DNA of 64,000 nt from Streptomyces bicolor (GTDB lineage: Bacteria; Actinomycetota; Actinomycetes; Streptomycetales; Streptomycetaceae), in contig NZ_JOFS01000007.1 in assembly GCF_000719285.1 (NCBI RefSeq), positions 62,001 to 126,000 on the forward strand, given 5' to 3'. The translations under genes were made by a program, and so were the position numbers. This document shows, piece by piece, positions 8,712 through 18,870 of the stretch. The first letter of the stretch is position 1. Every line of letters starts with the position of its first letter. The notes beneath the pieces are model-generated. The model ran no database searches, was not told the origin of the DNA, and saw nothing but the letters and a program-made list of their open reading frames with translations.

Positions 8712-10223
8712 CTACCGCGCCTCCTGGTCGTTGTCAGGGACTCGTACGGCCCATGACGGCCGCTCGGTCCCGTTGTGCCGGGGCAGCCGCTCGCTCCGGC
8801 CGCGCAGCGCGGTGTGCAGCCCGTCCCACAGCGTGCCGTCGGTCCGGTCACGTGGATCGGGGTCGATCAGCACCACACCGATCACCGGGATGTGCTGGTC
8901 CGCGAGCTGCCGCGCCACGGTGTGCAGCCATGCGGCGCTGCCGTGCCCGGCACGCACGACGAGCACGGTCCGGGTGCCGAGGTACTGGAGGTCGGTCCAC
9001 GCCGTGCCGGGCGCGACCGAGCCGACGCCGAGCCGGAGCCCCTGATGCGGAACGGCCGCGGCACGGTCGCCGCTGACCACGTCCGGGTCACCTGGCCTCC
9101 GGCGGCTTGTGACGAGCTGCGGGCCGGGCAGACCATCGATGATGACCACTGGCTGCTCCGCCGCCAGTGTCCGGCCGAGGTCCAGGGCGATCACGCTCGT
9201 GCTGCGCGCACAGCCCAGTTCCAGCAGCGACACCGGTTCCGCGGAGCCGCGCACGATGCGGGCGAGGGTCGTGGTGAGTCGTTCGCGTGCCGCCCGGGTC
9301 CGTCGGCGCCGCCACAGCCTGCCCGACCGCAGCGACGCGCGGCGCAGCTCCGTGACGACCGAGGCGCCCAGGTTCGCCGCGATGTCCCGGCGCAGCACGG
9401 GGCGGTCCGCCACCACCGTGCCGACCGCGGCCAGCGCGAGCCCGAGGAACAGGCCGAGGACGAGCCCGATCGCGGCGTTGGTGCCGGCGGCCTTGGGCAG
9501 CGAGTGCCGCACCGCGCGCGGGGCGTCCACGATCAGCGTGCCGGCGACGACCTTGGGTGTGCCGGTGCGTGCCTCCGCGGCGCGCTGGTCGAAATCGGCG
9601 ATCCGCGAGTTGAGCTCGGCCCGGCGGGCGAAGAGCGACTCGATGCTCGCCGACGCCTTCGGGTCGCTCTCCGGCGACCGGTCTCCGATCGCCTCGTTGA
9701 CCTGGGCGAGTTCGTCCCGCATGCGGTCACGCTGGTCGAGCAGGGCCTTGGCCTCGGCCTTCGCGGCGTCCTGCATCCGCCTCACATGGTCCGCGACGAA
9801 AGCGTCGGCCAGCGCTTTGGCCCGGGCCACCGCGTCCGTGTCGCTGTCACCGGTCACGGTGATCTGCAGCAGGTTGTTGGTCAGGCCGGTGCCCCGGTAG
9901 TCCCGCATGAAGTCCTCGGGGTTTTCCGGGGACTTGAGGGACCGCAGGGCCTCGGCGGCGATCCGTGTGGTCCCCAGCAGCTCGACGTCGGTGCGGATCA
10001 GTGTTCCGGTGTCGTTCGGCTGGTCCTCGCGATGCACGACGAGGATCTTGGTCACCGCGGTCGGCGGCGGCGGCAGCAGGACCGCCACCGCAGCGCCGAC
10101 CAGCAGCCCGAGGAGCGCCATGGCGTACCAGAGGCGGCGGCGCCTGCGCACCGCCACCACCAGTGCCTGCAGGTCGAGAAGGGGAGCGGCGGCCGACGAC
10201 TCAGAAGTCTTGCTCGTGGTCAC
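8712..10223 (-). CDS. Wzz-type chain-length protein with degenerate BY-kinase-like tail
   Basis: 503 residues, ATG at 10223 overlapping the preceding stop (ATGA). Two membrane segments (about 31-51 and 249-271) bracket an extracytoplasmic region with a helical, charged stretch at 130-220, the Wzz/PCP architecture that sets polymer length. The cytoplasmic tail after residue 275 has the outline of a bacterial tyrosine kinase/ParA fold, but the expected P-loop is ELGCARSTS (335-343) without a GK[ST] and the Walker A' segment reads VVIIDG with no following Asp-x-x-Arg. It therefore probably cannot bind or hydrolyse ATP in the usual way. No Tyr cluster ends the protein. It is paired with a second Wzz-like gene immediately upstream. 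Confidence 0.8.
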   Translation of the reverse strand: MTTSKTSESSAAAPLLDLQALVVAVRRRRRLWYAMALLGLLVGAAVAVLLPPPPTAVTKILVVHREDQPNDTGTLIRTDVELLGTTRIAAEALRSLKSPENPEDFMRDYRGTGLTNNLLQITVTGDSDTDAVARAKALADAFVADHVRRMQDAAKAEAKALLDQRDRMRDELAQVNEAIGDRSPESDPKASASIESLFARRAELNSRIADFDQRAAEARTGTPKVVAGTLIVDAPRAVRHSLPKAAGTNAAIGLVLGLFLGLALAAVGTVVADRPVLRRDIAANLGASVVTELRRASLRSGRLWRRRRTRAARERLTTTLARIVRGSAEPVSLLELGCARSTSVIALDLGRTLAAEQPVVIIDGLPGPQLVTSRRRPGDPDVVSGDRAAAVPHQGLRLGVGSVAPGTAWTDLQYLGTRTVLVVRAGHGSAAWLHTVARQLADQHIPVIGVVLIDPDPRDRTDGTLWDGLHTALRGRSERLPRHNGTERPSWAVRVPDNDQEAR

Positions 10224-11596
10224 GCTGAACCTCCCGTCGCCCGGCCGTGAACCGCGAGCGCCGGAGTGGCGTCATCCGGTGAATGCGACGCACCGTCGGC
10301 GGACCGCGTCGGACGGGTCCGGACCGTACCGGCGACGACGACGCCGACGACCTCGTGCCCGCCGTCCGCACACGCCTCGGCGATGCCGGCGAGCTCCTCC
10401 GCGGTCCAGTTGCCCGCGCTGAGGACGACCAGGGCACCGGACTCGGTGTCGCGGTCCGGCACCATCGGCCGGTCAACCGAGACCTCCACCACCCGCAGCG
10501 CCGGATCGCCCTGGGCCTCGGCGACGAGCTGCCCGGCGGCCCGGAGGGCGGTCTCGTCGCCGTCCGGTACGACAACCAGCAGCCGTCGGGGGGCCGGCAG
10601 CCGGTCCCGGAGGCGAGCGCACACCCGCCGGTAGCGGATCCGCATGCCGGCCTCGTCGCCGGACCTCTGCGGGGTCGGTATGTCCCACCGGGTGTCCACG
10701 CCGAGGAGTCGGCCGATCCAGGCCCGTCGGCCGCGGCCTTGTGGCCGGTGCGCGCCCCGTTCATCAGGCACGTCGACGGTACCCAGCGACGCCGAGCCCA
10801 GCGCCGCGGCTATCTCCGGTTCAGTGCGCAGCCGGCGATTCACCCGTGCGGCGACGAGATGGCCGATGACGGCGAGCAGGAGGAACAGCAGCGCCCCGGC
10901 GACGATGAGTTGCATCCTCGTCGGCGGCGCCTCGCCGGTCGGCCGGGCGGCCGGCCCCATGACGACCATGCCGGCCTTGTCGGTCGCCGGATCGGCCTCG
11001 TTCAGCTTCGTCATGGCCTCTTCCAGCGAGGTGCGCAGCTTCTCGAGGGCGGTGCGGGTCTGCACGCTCTCCACGGTCTGCCCCGGATCGGCCGCATTGG
11101 CCAGGTCGGTGATGCGGCGGTTGGTTTCCTCGACCTTCTGCCGCAGCGCCTCGAGCCCCGTGGCCGCTTCCGAGTCGGTGCCGCCGCCTGCGATCCGCGC
11201 GACGAACGTGACGAATTGCCGGGCCACTTGGTCGGAGAGCCGCTGGGCGCGCTCCGGGGTGTCGGCCGTACCCGAGATCTTGATGATGTTCCCGTCGGCG
11301 GCCTCGGCGCTCACTCGATCCCGCAGCTCGTCGCCGCCGACGCCCTTCCAGCCGAGCTCGGCGGCGGTGCGGTCGACCACCGTCGAACTGGTCGCGATGT
11401 CCACCTGGGTCAGCAGCTCGCGCTCCTCCCACTGCCCCGGCAGCAGGACCGACGCCGACGCCGTGTACCGCGGCGGGAACAGCACCGAGGTGCCGTAGCC
11501 GACGAGCGCGCCCACCACGGTGAGGACGGCGAGAAGCCGCCACCGCCGACGGAGAATCCGCCCGATCGTGACCAGGCGTATCGTGTCCTCGCTCAA
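10220..11596 (-). CDS. Wzz-type chain-length determinant protein
   Basis: 458 residues from a TTG start at 11596 that overlaps the glycosyltransferase stop (TTGA). Transmembrane segments lie at about 21-39 and 228-248, with PPRYTASASVLLPG just after the first, and a helical extracytoplasmic region between (residues 145-200). This is the Wzz/PCP layout. The cytoplasmic tail contains a Rossmann-like stretch RRLLVVVPDGDETALRAAGQ where a BY-kinase would have its P-loop; the required Gly-Lys-Ser/Thr is absent. It likely works with the neighbouring Wzz-like protein in controlling polymerisation or export. A working tyrosine kinase and phosphatase for the system were not found in the window. Confidence 0.8.
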   Translation of the reverse strand: MSEDTIRLVTIGRILRRRWRLLAVLTVVGALVGYGTSVLFPPRYTASASVLLPGQWEERELLTQVDIATSSTVVDRTAAELGWKGVGGDELRDRVSAEAADGNIIKISGTADTPERAQRLSDQVARQFVTFVARIAGGGTDSEAATGLEALRQKVEETNRRITDLANAADPGQTVESVQTRTALEKLRTSLEEAMTKLNEADPATDKAGMVVMGPAARPTGEAPPTRMQLIVAGALLFLLLAVIGHLVAARVNRRLRTEPEIAAALGSASLGTVDVPDERGAHRPQGRGRRAWIGRLLGVDTRWDIPTPQRSGDEAGMRIRYRRVCARLRDRLPAPRRLLVVVPDGDETALRAAGQLVAEAQGDPALRVVEVSVDRPMVPDRDTESGALVVLSAGNWTAEELAGIAEACADGGHEVVGVVVAGTVRTRPTRSADGASHSPDDATPALAVHGRATGGSA

Positions 11597-12850
11597 CTAC
11601 GCGGCCTCTTCCCTGTCCTGACCGGGTCGCCCGCCGACACCGGAGTGTGCTCAGGGCAGGCAGCGGCGTAGGCGGCGAGCAGCGAGGCTTGCGAGTTCCG
11701 CCAGGAGAGCGGCCCGCTGATCCGCTCCTGGCCGATCCTGCCCATCCGGGCCCGCTGCTCCGGATCGTCCAGCAACAACGCGATGAGCCCCGCGAATTCG
11801 GCCTCGTCGTTGGCGGGCGCGTAGACGGCGGCGTCACCGGCGGAGACCCGCGCCTCCCGCAGGTCGAAGGAGACGATCGGCCGGCCCATCGCCATGTACT
11901 CCAGGACCTTGTTCATGGTCGACACGTCGTTGAGCGGATTGCGCGGGTCGGGGGAGAGGCACACGTCCGCGGTGGACAGGTAGCGCACCAGGTCGGCGTC
12001 CGGGATGCGCCCGGTGAACTGCACCTGCTCGCAGAGCCCGAGCTCCCGGGACAGCTCCACCATCGCGTCGAAGGCGTCGCCGGCGCCGACGAACACCGCG
12101 TGCCAGTCGCTCCGCCCGAACTCGTCGCGCAGCTTCGCGAGGGCGCGCAAGGCGTAGTCGACGCCGTCCTGCGGGCCCATGACGCCGAGGTAGCACAGCA
12201 GATGAGGTTTGCCGCGCTTCAACTCCGGCTCGGGCGACACCGGTTGGAACCGGTCGGTCTGGGGCGCGCTGCGCACCACGAACACGTCCTCCGGCCGCCG
12301 ACCGCCGCGGCGTATCGCGACGTCCCGGTAGCTCTCGTTCGTCGCGAGCACGATGTCCGCGGCCCGGTAGGTCCGCCGTTCCAGCGCGCACACGGCGCGG
12401 TAGAGCAGGTCCTTGCCACGGTCGAACCGGGACAGGTACAGCTCCGGTACCAGGTCATGCTGGTCGAAGACGAACCGCGCTCCGCGCCGCTTCAGCCACA
12501 GTGCCGGCAGGAACAGCAGGTCGGGCGGGTTGCAGGCGTGGACCACGTCGACCGGGCCGACCCTGCGGGCCAGCCGGGCCGTGTGCCACAACGCCGATCC
12601 GTACTCCCGCAGGTAGCCGGCCGGCCCTCCGGTGGCCGCGCGCAACGGGTAGCGGTGGATCCGCACCCCGTCGATCACCGTCTCCGGTTCCCTGTCCCGC
12701 TTCTCCCCCCGGGGACAGATGACGTGCACCTCCCAGCCCGCGTCGCGCAGCGTCGTGCACTCCTGCCACACCCGCCGGTCGAACGGCACCGACAAGTTCT
12801 CCACCAGGATCAGCGCGCGCCGGGTCGCCCCGTCGCCGCTGGTTATCGCA

Positions 12851-12861
<11 letters not shown>
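11593..12861 (-). CDS. GT4-family glycosyltransferase
   Basis: 422 residues. The N-terminal half begins RRALILVENLSVPFDRRVW and has FDQHDLVPE and the donor-side segment LLCYLGVMGPQDGVDYALRAL; the C-terminal half has NDVSTMNKVLEYMAMGRPIV, the E-x7-E type donor-site motif of GT-B family 4 enzymes. It would transfer a sugar from a nucleotide donor to a lipid-linked acceptor at the inner face of the membrane. It is the only dedicated glycosyltransferase besides the initiating transferase in the visible part of the operon, so others may lie left of the window. The start is uncertain: a TTG at 12861 overlaps the dehydrogenase gene by 11 nt and no better start with a ribosome site is visible. Confidence 0.85.
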
Positions 12862-14167
<1,306 letters not shown>

Positions 14168-14237
14168 GACCCGTTCCTCCCCCCAGGCAGACCCTTGCGG
14201 CCTGCGGTCCGCGCGCCGGCCGGACGACCCCCGCGCA

Positions 14238-15716
14238 TCAGTAGGCCCCCTGGCCGTAGAGCACCGCACGCAGCGTCTTCCACAAGATCACTGTGTCCAG
14301 GGCGAGCGACCAGTCCTCCACGTACCGCAGGTCCAGCCGGACCGCCTCCTCCCACGACAGGTCGCTGCGCCCGCTGATCTGCCACAGGCCGGTGAGTCCG
14401 GGCTTGACCAGCAGCCGCCGCCGGATGTCCGGGCCGTATGCGGCGGACTCCTCCGGTAACGGAGGCCGCGGTCCGACGAGCGACATCGAACCGGTGAGTA
14501 CGTTGAAAAGCTGCGGGAGCTCGTCGATCGAGTACCGGCGCAGCACTGCTCCCACCCGGGTCACCCGCGGATCCCGGCGCAGCTTGAACAGCAGGCCGGC
14601 GCCCTCGTTGCGGTCGGCCAGCTCGGCACGTGCCCGATGAGCGCCTACGACCATCGTGCGGAACTTGAACATGGTGAACTCGTGGCCGTCCTTGCCGACC
14701 CTGCGCTGGCGGTAGAACGCCCCGCCCCGGCTGTCCGTCACCACGAGCAGTGCGACGAGCACCATCAGCGGCGCGAACAGCATCAGCAGGACCGCCGCGC
14801 CCACGCGATCGACGACGCCCTTGATCGCCCGGCGGCCCCCGGTGAAGGCCGGCATGCTGACCCGCAGCAGCGGTATCCCGAGCACCGCGTCGACGTGCAG
14901 CCGCGGGCCGGCCACCTCCATCAGCACGGGGGCCACGACCATCTCGGTGTCGCTGCCCTCGAGGTTCCAGGCCAGCCGCTGCAGCCGGTCCGGTGACCAG
15001 TGCGGGTCCGGTGTGACCGCGACGACCCGGTAGCCGTCGTGGCGGACGTGCTTGGCGACGTCCGTCAGTCGGCCGACGACCGGCACTCCGTCCAGGTGGT
15101 CGCCATCGAGCCCGCGACCGTCCGTCGTGCACACCGCCTCCACCCGCCAGCCGAGGTGCGGGAACTTGCGGGTACGGGTGATCAGGTCGCGCACGGTGTC
15201 CGGGCTCCCGGCGGCGAGCACCGGTCTCAGGCACCGTCCTTCCTTCCGCTGTTTGTGCAGCCACAGGCGCAGCAGATACCGCGCGGTCATGGTGACGAGC
15301 GCGATCGCGGGGATCGCGACGAAGATCCAGAGCTTGATGTTGCGCGAGGTGAGGGCGATCCCGCCGAGCGCGAGTACGACGGTCGCCGTGAACAGTGAGC
15401 GTCCGAGCCGGCGGAATTCCTCGGCGCCCTGTCCGAGCACGGCCGGAGACCACGCCCGGCTCACCGCAAGCGACCCCAGCACCAGCAGCTCGGTGCCGAA
15501 GGCGAGAATTCCCCACTTCTCATGCCAGTTGGCCGCGTCCCGGGCCCCGAAGAAGTTGCCGATCGCCGCCACCACGAACGCGGTGGCCACGGTATCGCTG
15601 GTGATCACGGTACGGCGGTACCGCTGCTCCCAGTCGATCGCGGGCCGGCTGATTGCCCCGTTCGTCAGACGCCCGCGCTCCGACGGAAACGGGCCGACTA
15701 ATCCCCCTTGCGGCAC
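14238..15716 (-). CDS. initiating sugar-phosphate transferase (WbaP/ExoY type, polyprenyl glycosylphosphotransferase)
   Basis: A GTG at 15716 with GGGGGG 5 nt upstream gives 492 residues; the open frame continues to 15947 but that part has no ribosome site and poor protein character. The N-terminal half has four to five hydrophobic segments and a CoA-binding-like domain; a further hydrophobic helix (VGAAVLLMLFAPLMVLVALLV) precedes the catalytic domain with YRQRRVGKDG, FKFRTM, DELPQLFNVL, GPRPPLPEE and KPGLTGLWQ. These enzymes move a sugar-1-phosphate from a nucleotide donor to undecaprenyl phosphate and so start repeat-unit synthesis. As first gene of the operon it fixes the promoter region to the 15717-16200 interval. 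Confidence 0.88.
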   Translation of the reverse strand: MPQGGLVGPFPSERGRLTNGAISRPAIDWEQRYRRTVITSDTVATAFVVAAIGNFFGARDAANWHEKWGILAFGTELLVLGSLAVSRAWSPAVLGQGAEEFRRLGRSLFTATVVLALGGIALTSRNIKLWIFVAIPAIALVTMTARYLLRLWLHKQRKEGRCLRPVLAAGSPDTVRDLITRTRKFPHLGWRVEAVCTTDGRGLDGDHLDGVPVVGRLTDVAKHVRHDGYRVVAVTPDPHWSPDRLQRLAWNLEGSDTEMVVAPVLMEVAGPRLHVDAVLGIPLLRVSMPAFTGGRRAIKGVVDRVGAAVLLMLFAPLMVLVALLVVTDSRGGAFYRQRRVGKDGHEFTMFKFRTMVVGAHRARAELADRNEGAGLLFKLRRDPRVTRVGAVLRRYSIDELPQLFNVLTGSMSLVGPRPPLPEESAAYGPDIRRRLLVKPGLTGLWQISGRSDLSWEEAVRLDLRYVEDWSLALDTVILWKTLRAVLYGQGAY

Positions 15717-16167
15717 AGAACCCCCCAGGTCCCCAGTGGTTCGACGTGTTCGCCCAACACGGTTCCTCCCGCGGAAGGCCCCCGCCCCCGCGCACGACAT
15801 CCCGGCTCTTGCAGCGCTACTTGAACAACCCACCCGGCGGCAGCGGACTCGCCTGTCCTGCCGGGCTCTGCGAGGTGCACGGGAATTCGTCGAAACCCCG
15901 GGTGCTCCCCACACCCAAGGCCCCCCTCGGCTCCAAGAATTGATCACTCACACGGGTCCGGCGCGGGGGACGCGGCTCTTGGCTTCCCGTAGCGCCGGAC
16001 CTATAAATCCCTATTGGTCGCCTCGTGTCCGAACATCTGAAGCACGGTCAATCTAGACCATCGGGGCCAGTTGTGTAGAGGGGATGTGTGTAATTTGTGC
16101 TCAAGCTTTGAGGCCGGCGACGGGGGTGCCGCCGGTAGCGGCGCGGGGGCGTGTGCTCGGGCCCGAT
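15717..16167. other. non-coding region upstream of the exopolysaccharide operon
   Basis: About 450 bp between the divergent exopolysaccharide operon and the permease operon hold no convincing gene. Open frames here lack a ribosome site and coding character. The part from about 16000 to 16110 is clearly richer in A+T than its surroundings, as promoter regions in such genomes often are. On the minus strand a TTGACC (16048-16053 read backwards) is a possible -35, but no good -10 lies 16-19 nt from it, so no promoter is called. The long distance from this region to the 15716 start suggests a long leader. Confidence 0.5.
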
Positions 16168-16194
16168 ATGTTGATCCGACCTTGTGAACAACAT
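16168..16194. promoter_or_regulatory. palindromic operator candidate upstream of the permease operon
   Basis: Arms ATGTTGATC (16168-16176) and GAACAACAT (16186-16194) are inverted repeats matching at 8 of 9 positions, separated by exactly 9 bp. The element lies 20 bp before the permease ATG and overlaps a possible -35 TTGATC, a position suited to repression. The sequence does not match the Zur, Fur or CsoR boxes I know, so the regulator is unknown. Confidence 0.5.
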
Positions 16195-16213
16195 GTGACG
16201 CGTCGGAGCGGGG

Positions 16214-17230
16214 ATGCAGGAGACACAGGATCGGGCCCAGGATGCTTCGGCGCCCACCATGCGGGCACGCCCCGGCTGGCCGCGGCACTGGCCGCTCCTG
16301 CTGCTGGGCGCCGCCGTTCTGCCCGGTGCGGCGCTCTACCTCGTCGGATGGTCGGCGGAGTTGCCGGCGATACAGGCGTGGAGGACGGTCGCGCTCTCGG
16401 TGGTCGTGCAGGCGGTGCCGTTCATGCTGCTGGGCACGGCACTGTCCGGGGCGATCAACGCGTTCGTGCCGGCGTCGGTGTTCACCCGGCTGCTGCCGAA
16501 GCGGCCGGCGCTGGCGGTGCCGGTCGCCGGGGCCGCGGGGGTGGTGCTGCCGGGCTGTGAGTGCGCGTCCGTGCCGGTCGCGAACAGCCTGATCGGACGC
16601 GGGGTCACGCCCGCCGCCGCGTTCGCTTTCCTGCTGTCGGCCCCGGCCGTCAACCCGATCGTGCTGACCTCCACGGCCATCGCCTTCCCCGGCCGACCCG
16701 AGATGGTCCTGGCCCGGCTGGTGGCCTCGCTTCTGGCCGCCTGCGCGATGGGCTGGCTGTGGCTCTGGCTGGGCAAGGAGGAGTGGCTGAGGCCGGCCGT
16801 ACGGCACACCGGGCACCAGCCGGGGCACAGCCGCTGGGCGGAGTTCCGCAGCGGTTTCCAGCACGACTTCCTCCACGCCGGCGGCTTCCTGGTGGTGGGC
16901 GCGCTCGCGGCGGCCACCTTCAACGTCGCCGTGCCGCCCTCGGTCGTCGACGCGTTCGCCGACTCGGCCTGGCTGTCGGTGCTCTTCCTGGCCGCACTGG
17001 CCATTCTGCTCGCGGTCTGCTCGGAGGCGGACGCGTTCGTGGCGGCCTCGCTGTCCGGTTTCTCGCCGGTCGCGCGGCTGACGTTCATGGTGGTCGGCCC
17101 GATGGTCGACGTGAAGCTGATCGCCTTGCAGGCGGGCACGTTCGGGCGGGCGTTCGCGGTCCGCTTCTCCGCCGCGACGACGGTGGTGGCGATCGTGTGC
17201 AGCGTGCTGATCGGAGGAGTGCTGCTGTGA
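16214..17230 (+). CDS. predicted permease (PF03773 / ArsP-like, YraQ-YcgR type)
   Basis: 338 residues, ATG at 16214 with GGAG about 9 nt upstream. About eight to nine membrane segments are visible. The first half has LPGCECASVPVANSLIGRGV followed by AAAFAFLLSAPAVNP, the signature of the PF03773 permease family; the paired Cys in GCEC are conserved and could bind a thiol-seeking metal or metalloid. A related half-repeat occurs in the second half (SEADAFVAASLSGFSP, VGPMVDVKL). The gene overlaps the next one by 4 nt (GTGA), matching the Bacillus ycgR-ycgQ arrangement. The transported substrate is not known; metal or organoarsenical export are options. The palindrome at 16168-16194 probably controls it. 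Confidence 0.82.
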   Translation: MQETQDRAQDASAPTMRARPGWPRHWPLLLLGAAVLPGAALYLVGWSAELPAIQAWRTVALSVVVQAVPFMLLGTALSGAINAFVPASVFTRLLPKRPALAVPVAGAAGVVLPGCECASVPVANSLIGRGVTPAAAFAFLLSAPAVNPIVLTSTAIAFPGRPEMVLARLVASLLAACAMGWLWLWLGKEEWLRPAVRHTGHQPGHSRWAEFRSGFQHDFLHAGGFLVVGALAAATFNVAVPPSVVDAFADSAWLSVLFLAALAILLAVCSEADAFVAASLSGFSPVARLTFMVVGPMVDVKLIALQAGTFGRAFAVRFSAATTVVAIVCSVLIGGVLL

Positions 17231-17943
17231 AGCGGCCCGTACAGGTGGTCCTGCTCGTCCTCAGCGGCCTCGGCCTGCTGCAGGTGTCCCTGTTCACCGA
17301 CCTGTTCCTGCGGTACGTGAAGCCGGGGATGCGTCCGCTGCTGATCGCCTCCGGGGCCGTCCTGCTGGCGCTGGGGCTGGCGGAGGCCAGGGCGGTGTAC
17401 CGGCGCACACGACACGACGAAGCGCACCCGCCGCCCCACGTCGCCTGGCTGCTCTTCCTTCCCGCCCTGAGCCTCCTCCTCTACGCCCCGCCGGCGCTCG
17501 GCGCCTACACGGCGGCCCGGGAAGCGCCCCGTGTCGTCGAAACGCAGGACGCGCGCGACGAGGACTTCGACCCGTTGCCCGCGACCTCGCCCCTCCCGAT
17601 CACCCTGGGCGACTTCACCCGGCGCGTGCAGCAGGACCGTACCCAGGCGATCAAGGGGAGGACCGTCGAGATGACGGGCTTCGTGACGCCCGCCGGGGAG
17701 GACGGCAGCTGGTATCTGACCCGATTGCTGATCAGCTGCTGTGCGGCGGACGTCCAGTCGGTGAAGGTGCGGGTGTACGGGGTCGCGGCGCCGAAGGCGG
17801 ACACCTGGGTGTCGGTGACGGGCACCTGGCACCCCGGCGGCACCTTGGGTACGAGCTCCGCGCGGGTCGCCCTCGATGTCCGTACCGTGAGCGAGGTCGA
17901 GCGTCCCTCGAACAGCTACATGGACGCGCTTCCGCTCGGCTGA
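17227..17943 (+). CDS. TIGR03943-family (YcgQ-like) membrane protein
   Basis: 238 residues from a GTG at 17227. Three N-terminal membrane segments are separated by a His-rich loop (HDEAHPPPHVAW), followed by a large extracytoplasmic domain with FVTPAGEDGSWYLTRLLISC and a vicinal pair Cys-Cys before AADVQSVKV, typical of the TIGR03943 family. This family is always found next to a PF03773 permease, here by a 4-nt overlap, and is thought to be its partner. The His loop and Cys pair make metal handling plausible, but that is inference. The gene ends 145 bp before a convergent CBS-domain gene, with a strong hairpin between them. Confidence 0.8.
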   Translation: MKRPVQVVLLVLSGLGLLQVSLFTDLFLRYVKPGMRPLLIASGAVLLALGLAEARAVYRRTRHDEAHPPPHVAWLLFLPALSLLLYAPPALGAYTAAREAPRVVETQDARDEDFDPLPATSPLPITLGDFTRRVQQDRTQAIKGRTVEMTGFVTPAGEDGSWYLTRLLISCCAADVQSVKVRVYGVAAPKADTWVSVTGTWHPGGTLGTSSARVALDVRTVSEVERPSNSYMDALPLG

Positions 17944-18005
17944 TCACGCGCAGCGCGATGGGCGTTCCACGGCGCCAGTCCATCCGGCGCCGGGCGCCCG
18001 AGAAT

Positions 18006-18064
18006 GTCAGCCGGACCTCCGCCTCACCTGGCGGCACGCGCAGGCACAGGCCGGTCCGGCTGAC
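18006..18064. terminator. nested hairpin between convergent genes
   Basis: A perfect 12-bp inverted repeat, GTCAGCCGGACC (18006-18017) and GGTCCGGCTGAC (18053-18064), encloses a second stem CCGCC/GGCGG (18019-18023 and 18030-18034). It lies between the YcgQ-like gene and the convergent CBS gene and can serve both as a bidirectional terminator. There is no U-run, which is normal in Streptomyces. Confidence 0.6.
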
Positions 18065-18087
18065 TGAGCCACATTTGTCAGGGTGGT

Positions 18088-18510
18088 TCACCGGTTGGGT
18101 TCCGCGGCGCTGATGTCGCCGAGAGCCGAATCGGGGTCACGCTCGATGGCCAGGTCGCCGATGGAGACGATGCCCACCGCGTGGTGTCCTTCGTCGACGA
18201 CTGGTACACGCCGCACGGAATGCTCACGCATCACGTGCACCGCACGGGCCAGGTCGTCATCGGGCCCGACGGTGACCAGGTCCTCGCTGCATGCGTTGGC
18301 CACGGTCGTCCGGGCCAGGTCGCCGCCCTCGGCCACCGCGCGAATCACGAGGTCACGGTCACTGACCAGCCCGCGTAGTTCATCGCCCTCGGTGACCAGA
18401 ACGGCGCCGATGTCCTCGTCTCGCATCATCCGGGCCACCGCCGTCACAGGGGTCTGCGGTTCGACGGTCGCCAGGTCGGTCGTCATGACGTCACGGACAT
18501 GTCGGGTCAT
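18088..18510 (-). CDS. twin CBS-domain protein, copy 1
   Basis: 140 residues from the ATG at 18510, which has GGAGGG 9 nt upstream; an ATG three codons earlier sits directly on the ribosome site and is less likely. The whole protein is two CBS motifs: VRDVMTTDLATVEP to VLVTEGDELRGLVSDRDLVIRAV, then ACSEDLVTVGPDDDLARAVHVM to VPVVDEGHHAVGIVSIGDL. Stand-alone Bateman modules of this kind bind adenine nucleotides and act as energy or stress sensors. A closely similar paralogue is encoded at 24162-24584. A GGGTAC hexamer 59 nt upstream suggests control by a SigB-like stress sigma factor. Confidence 0.9.
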   Translation of the reverse strand: MTRHVRDVMTTDLATVEPQTPVTAVARMMRDEDIGAVLVTEGDELRGLVSDRDLVIRAVAEGGDLARTTVANACSEDLVTVGPDDDLARAVHVMREHSVRRVPVVDEGHHAVGIVSIGDLAIERDPDSALGDISAAEPNR

Positions 18511-18568
18511 GAGGATCATCCCTCCATAGCTGGTGAGGCGGTGCCGTTCACCGCCGTGCGGCCACCGA

Positions 18569-18574
18569 GTACCC
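18569..18574 (-). promoter_or_regulatory. SigB-like -10 hexamer GGGTAC upstream of CBS copy 1
   Basis: GGGTAC on the minus strand lies 59 nt before the CBS copy 1 start. The following bases CGGTGGCCGCAC resemble those after the same hexamer upstream of the FAD/Fe-S oxidoreductase. The -35 match (GNNTN) at the correct spacing is weak here. Confidence 0.35.
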
Positions 18575-18669
18575 GTAGGTGACCGACTCCCACGTCCTCG
18601 TCGACCTCGGTGACCCGGCTGACGGCTGACAGTGTGGAGAGCGATGGGTGCCGACGGCGTCGCTGCGAG

Positions 18670-18870
18670 GTGTTCGACCGGTACCGCGGCAGGCACCGGG
18701 CGCTCGACGTCGGCGTCCTGCCCGCGGTGCTCGACCACGTCTGCTGCGTCGGGCTGCCGATCGGCGTCGCGGTGTTCGCCCCGGCGGCCATGCAGGCGTG
18801 CGGCGGCGGTGTGCACGTCACCGACCGGACCGTCGGCGGACGGGTGTTCGCGGCCGATCAAGCCACCGTC
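18670..18870 (+). pseudogene. possible coding remnant, unidentified
   Basis: The 18511-18857 gap contains no complete gene. From GTG 18670 the plus-strand frame has G or C at almost every third codon position for about 65 codons (VFDRYRGRHRALDVGVLP..., with two vicinal Cys and GGGVHVTDRTVGGRVF near its end), then runs on antisense into the AlkD-like gene to a stop at 18948, where the coding character is lost. It may be the truncated remains of a gene. I do not recognise the family and there is no ribosome site, so a chance frame remains possible. Confidence 0.25.

Noticed and set aside
14238..15947. Longer start for the initiating transferase at 15947
   Set aside because: The extra 77 residues are Arg/Ser-rich, lack a ribosome site, and the GTG at 15716 has GGGGGG at the correct distance.
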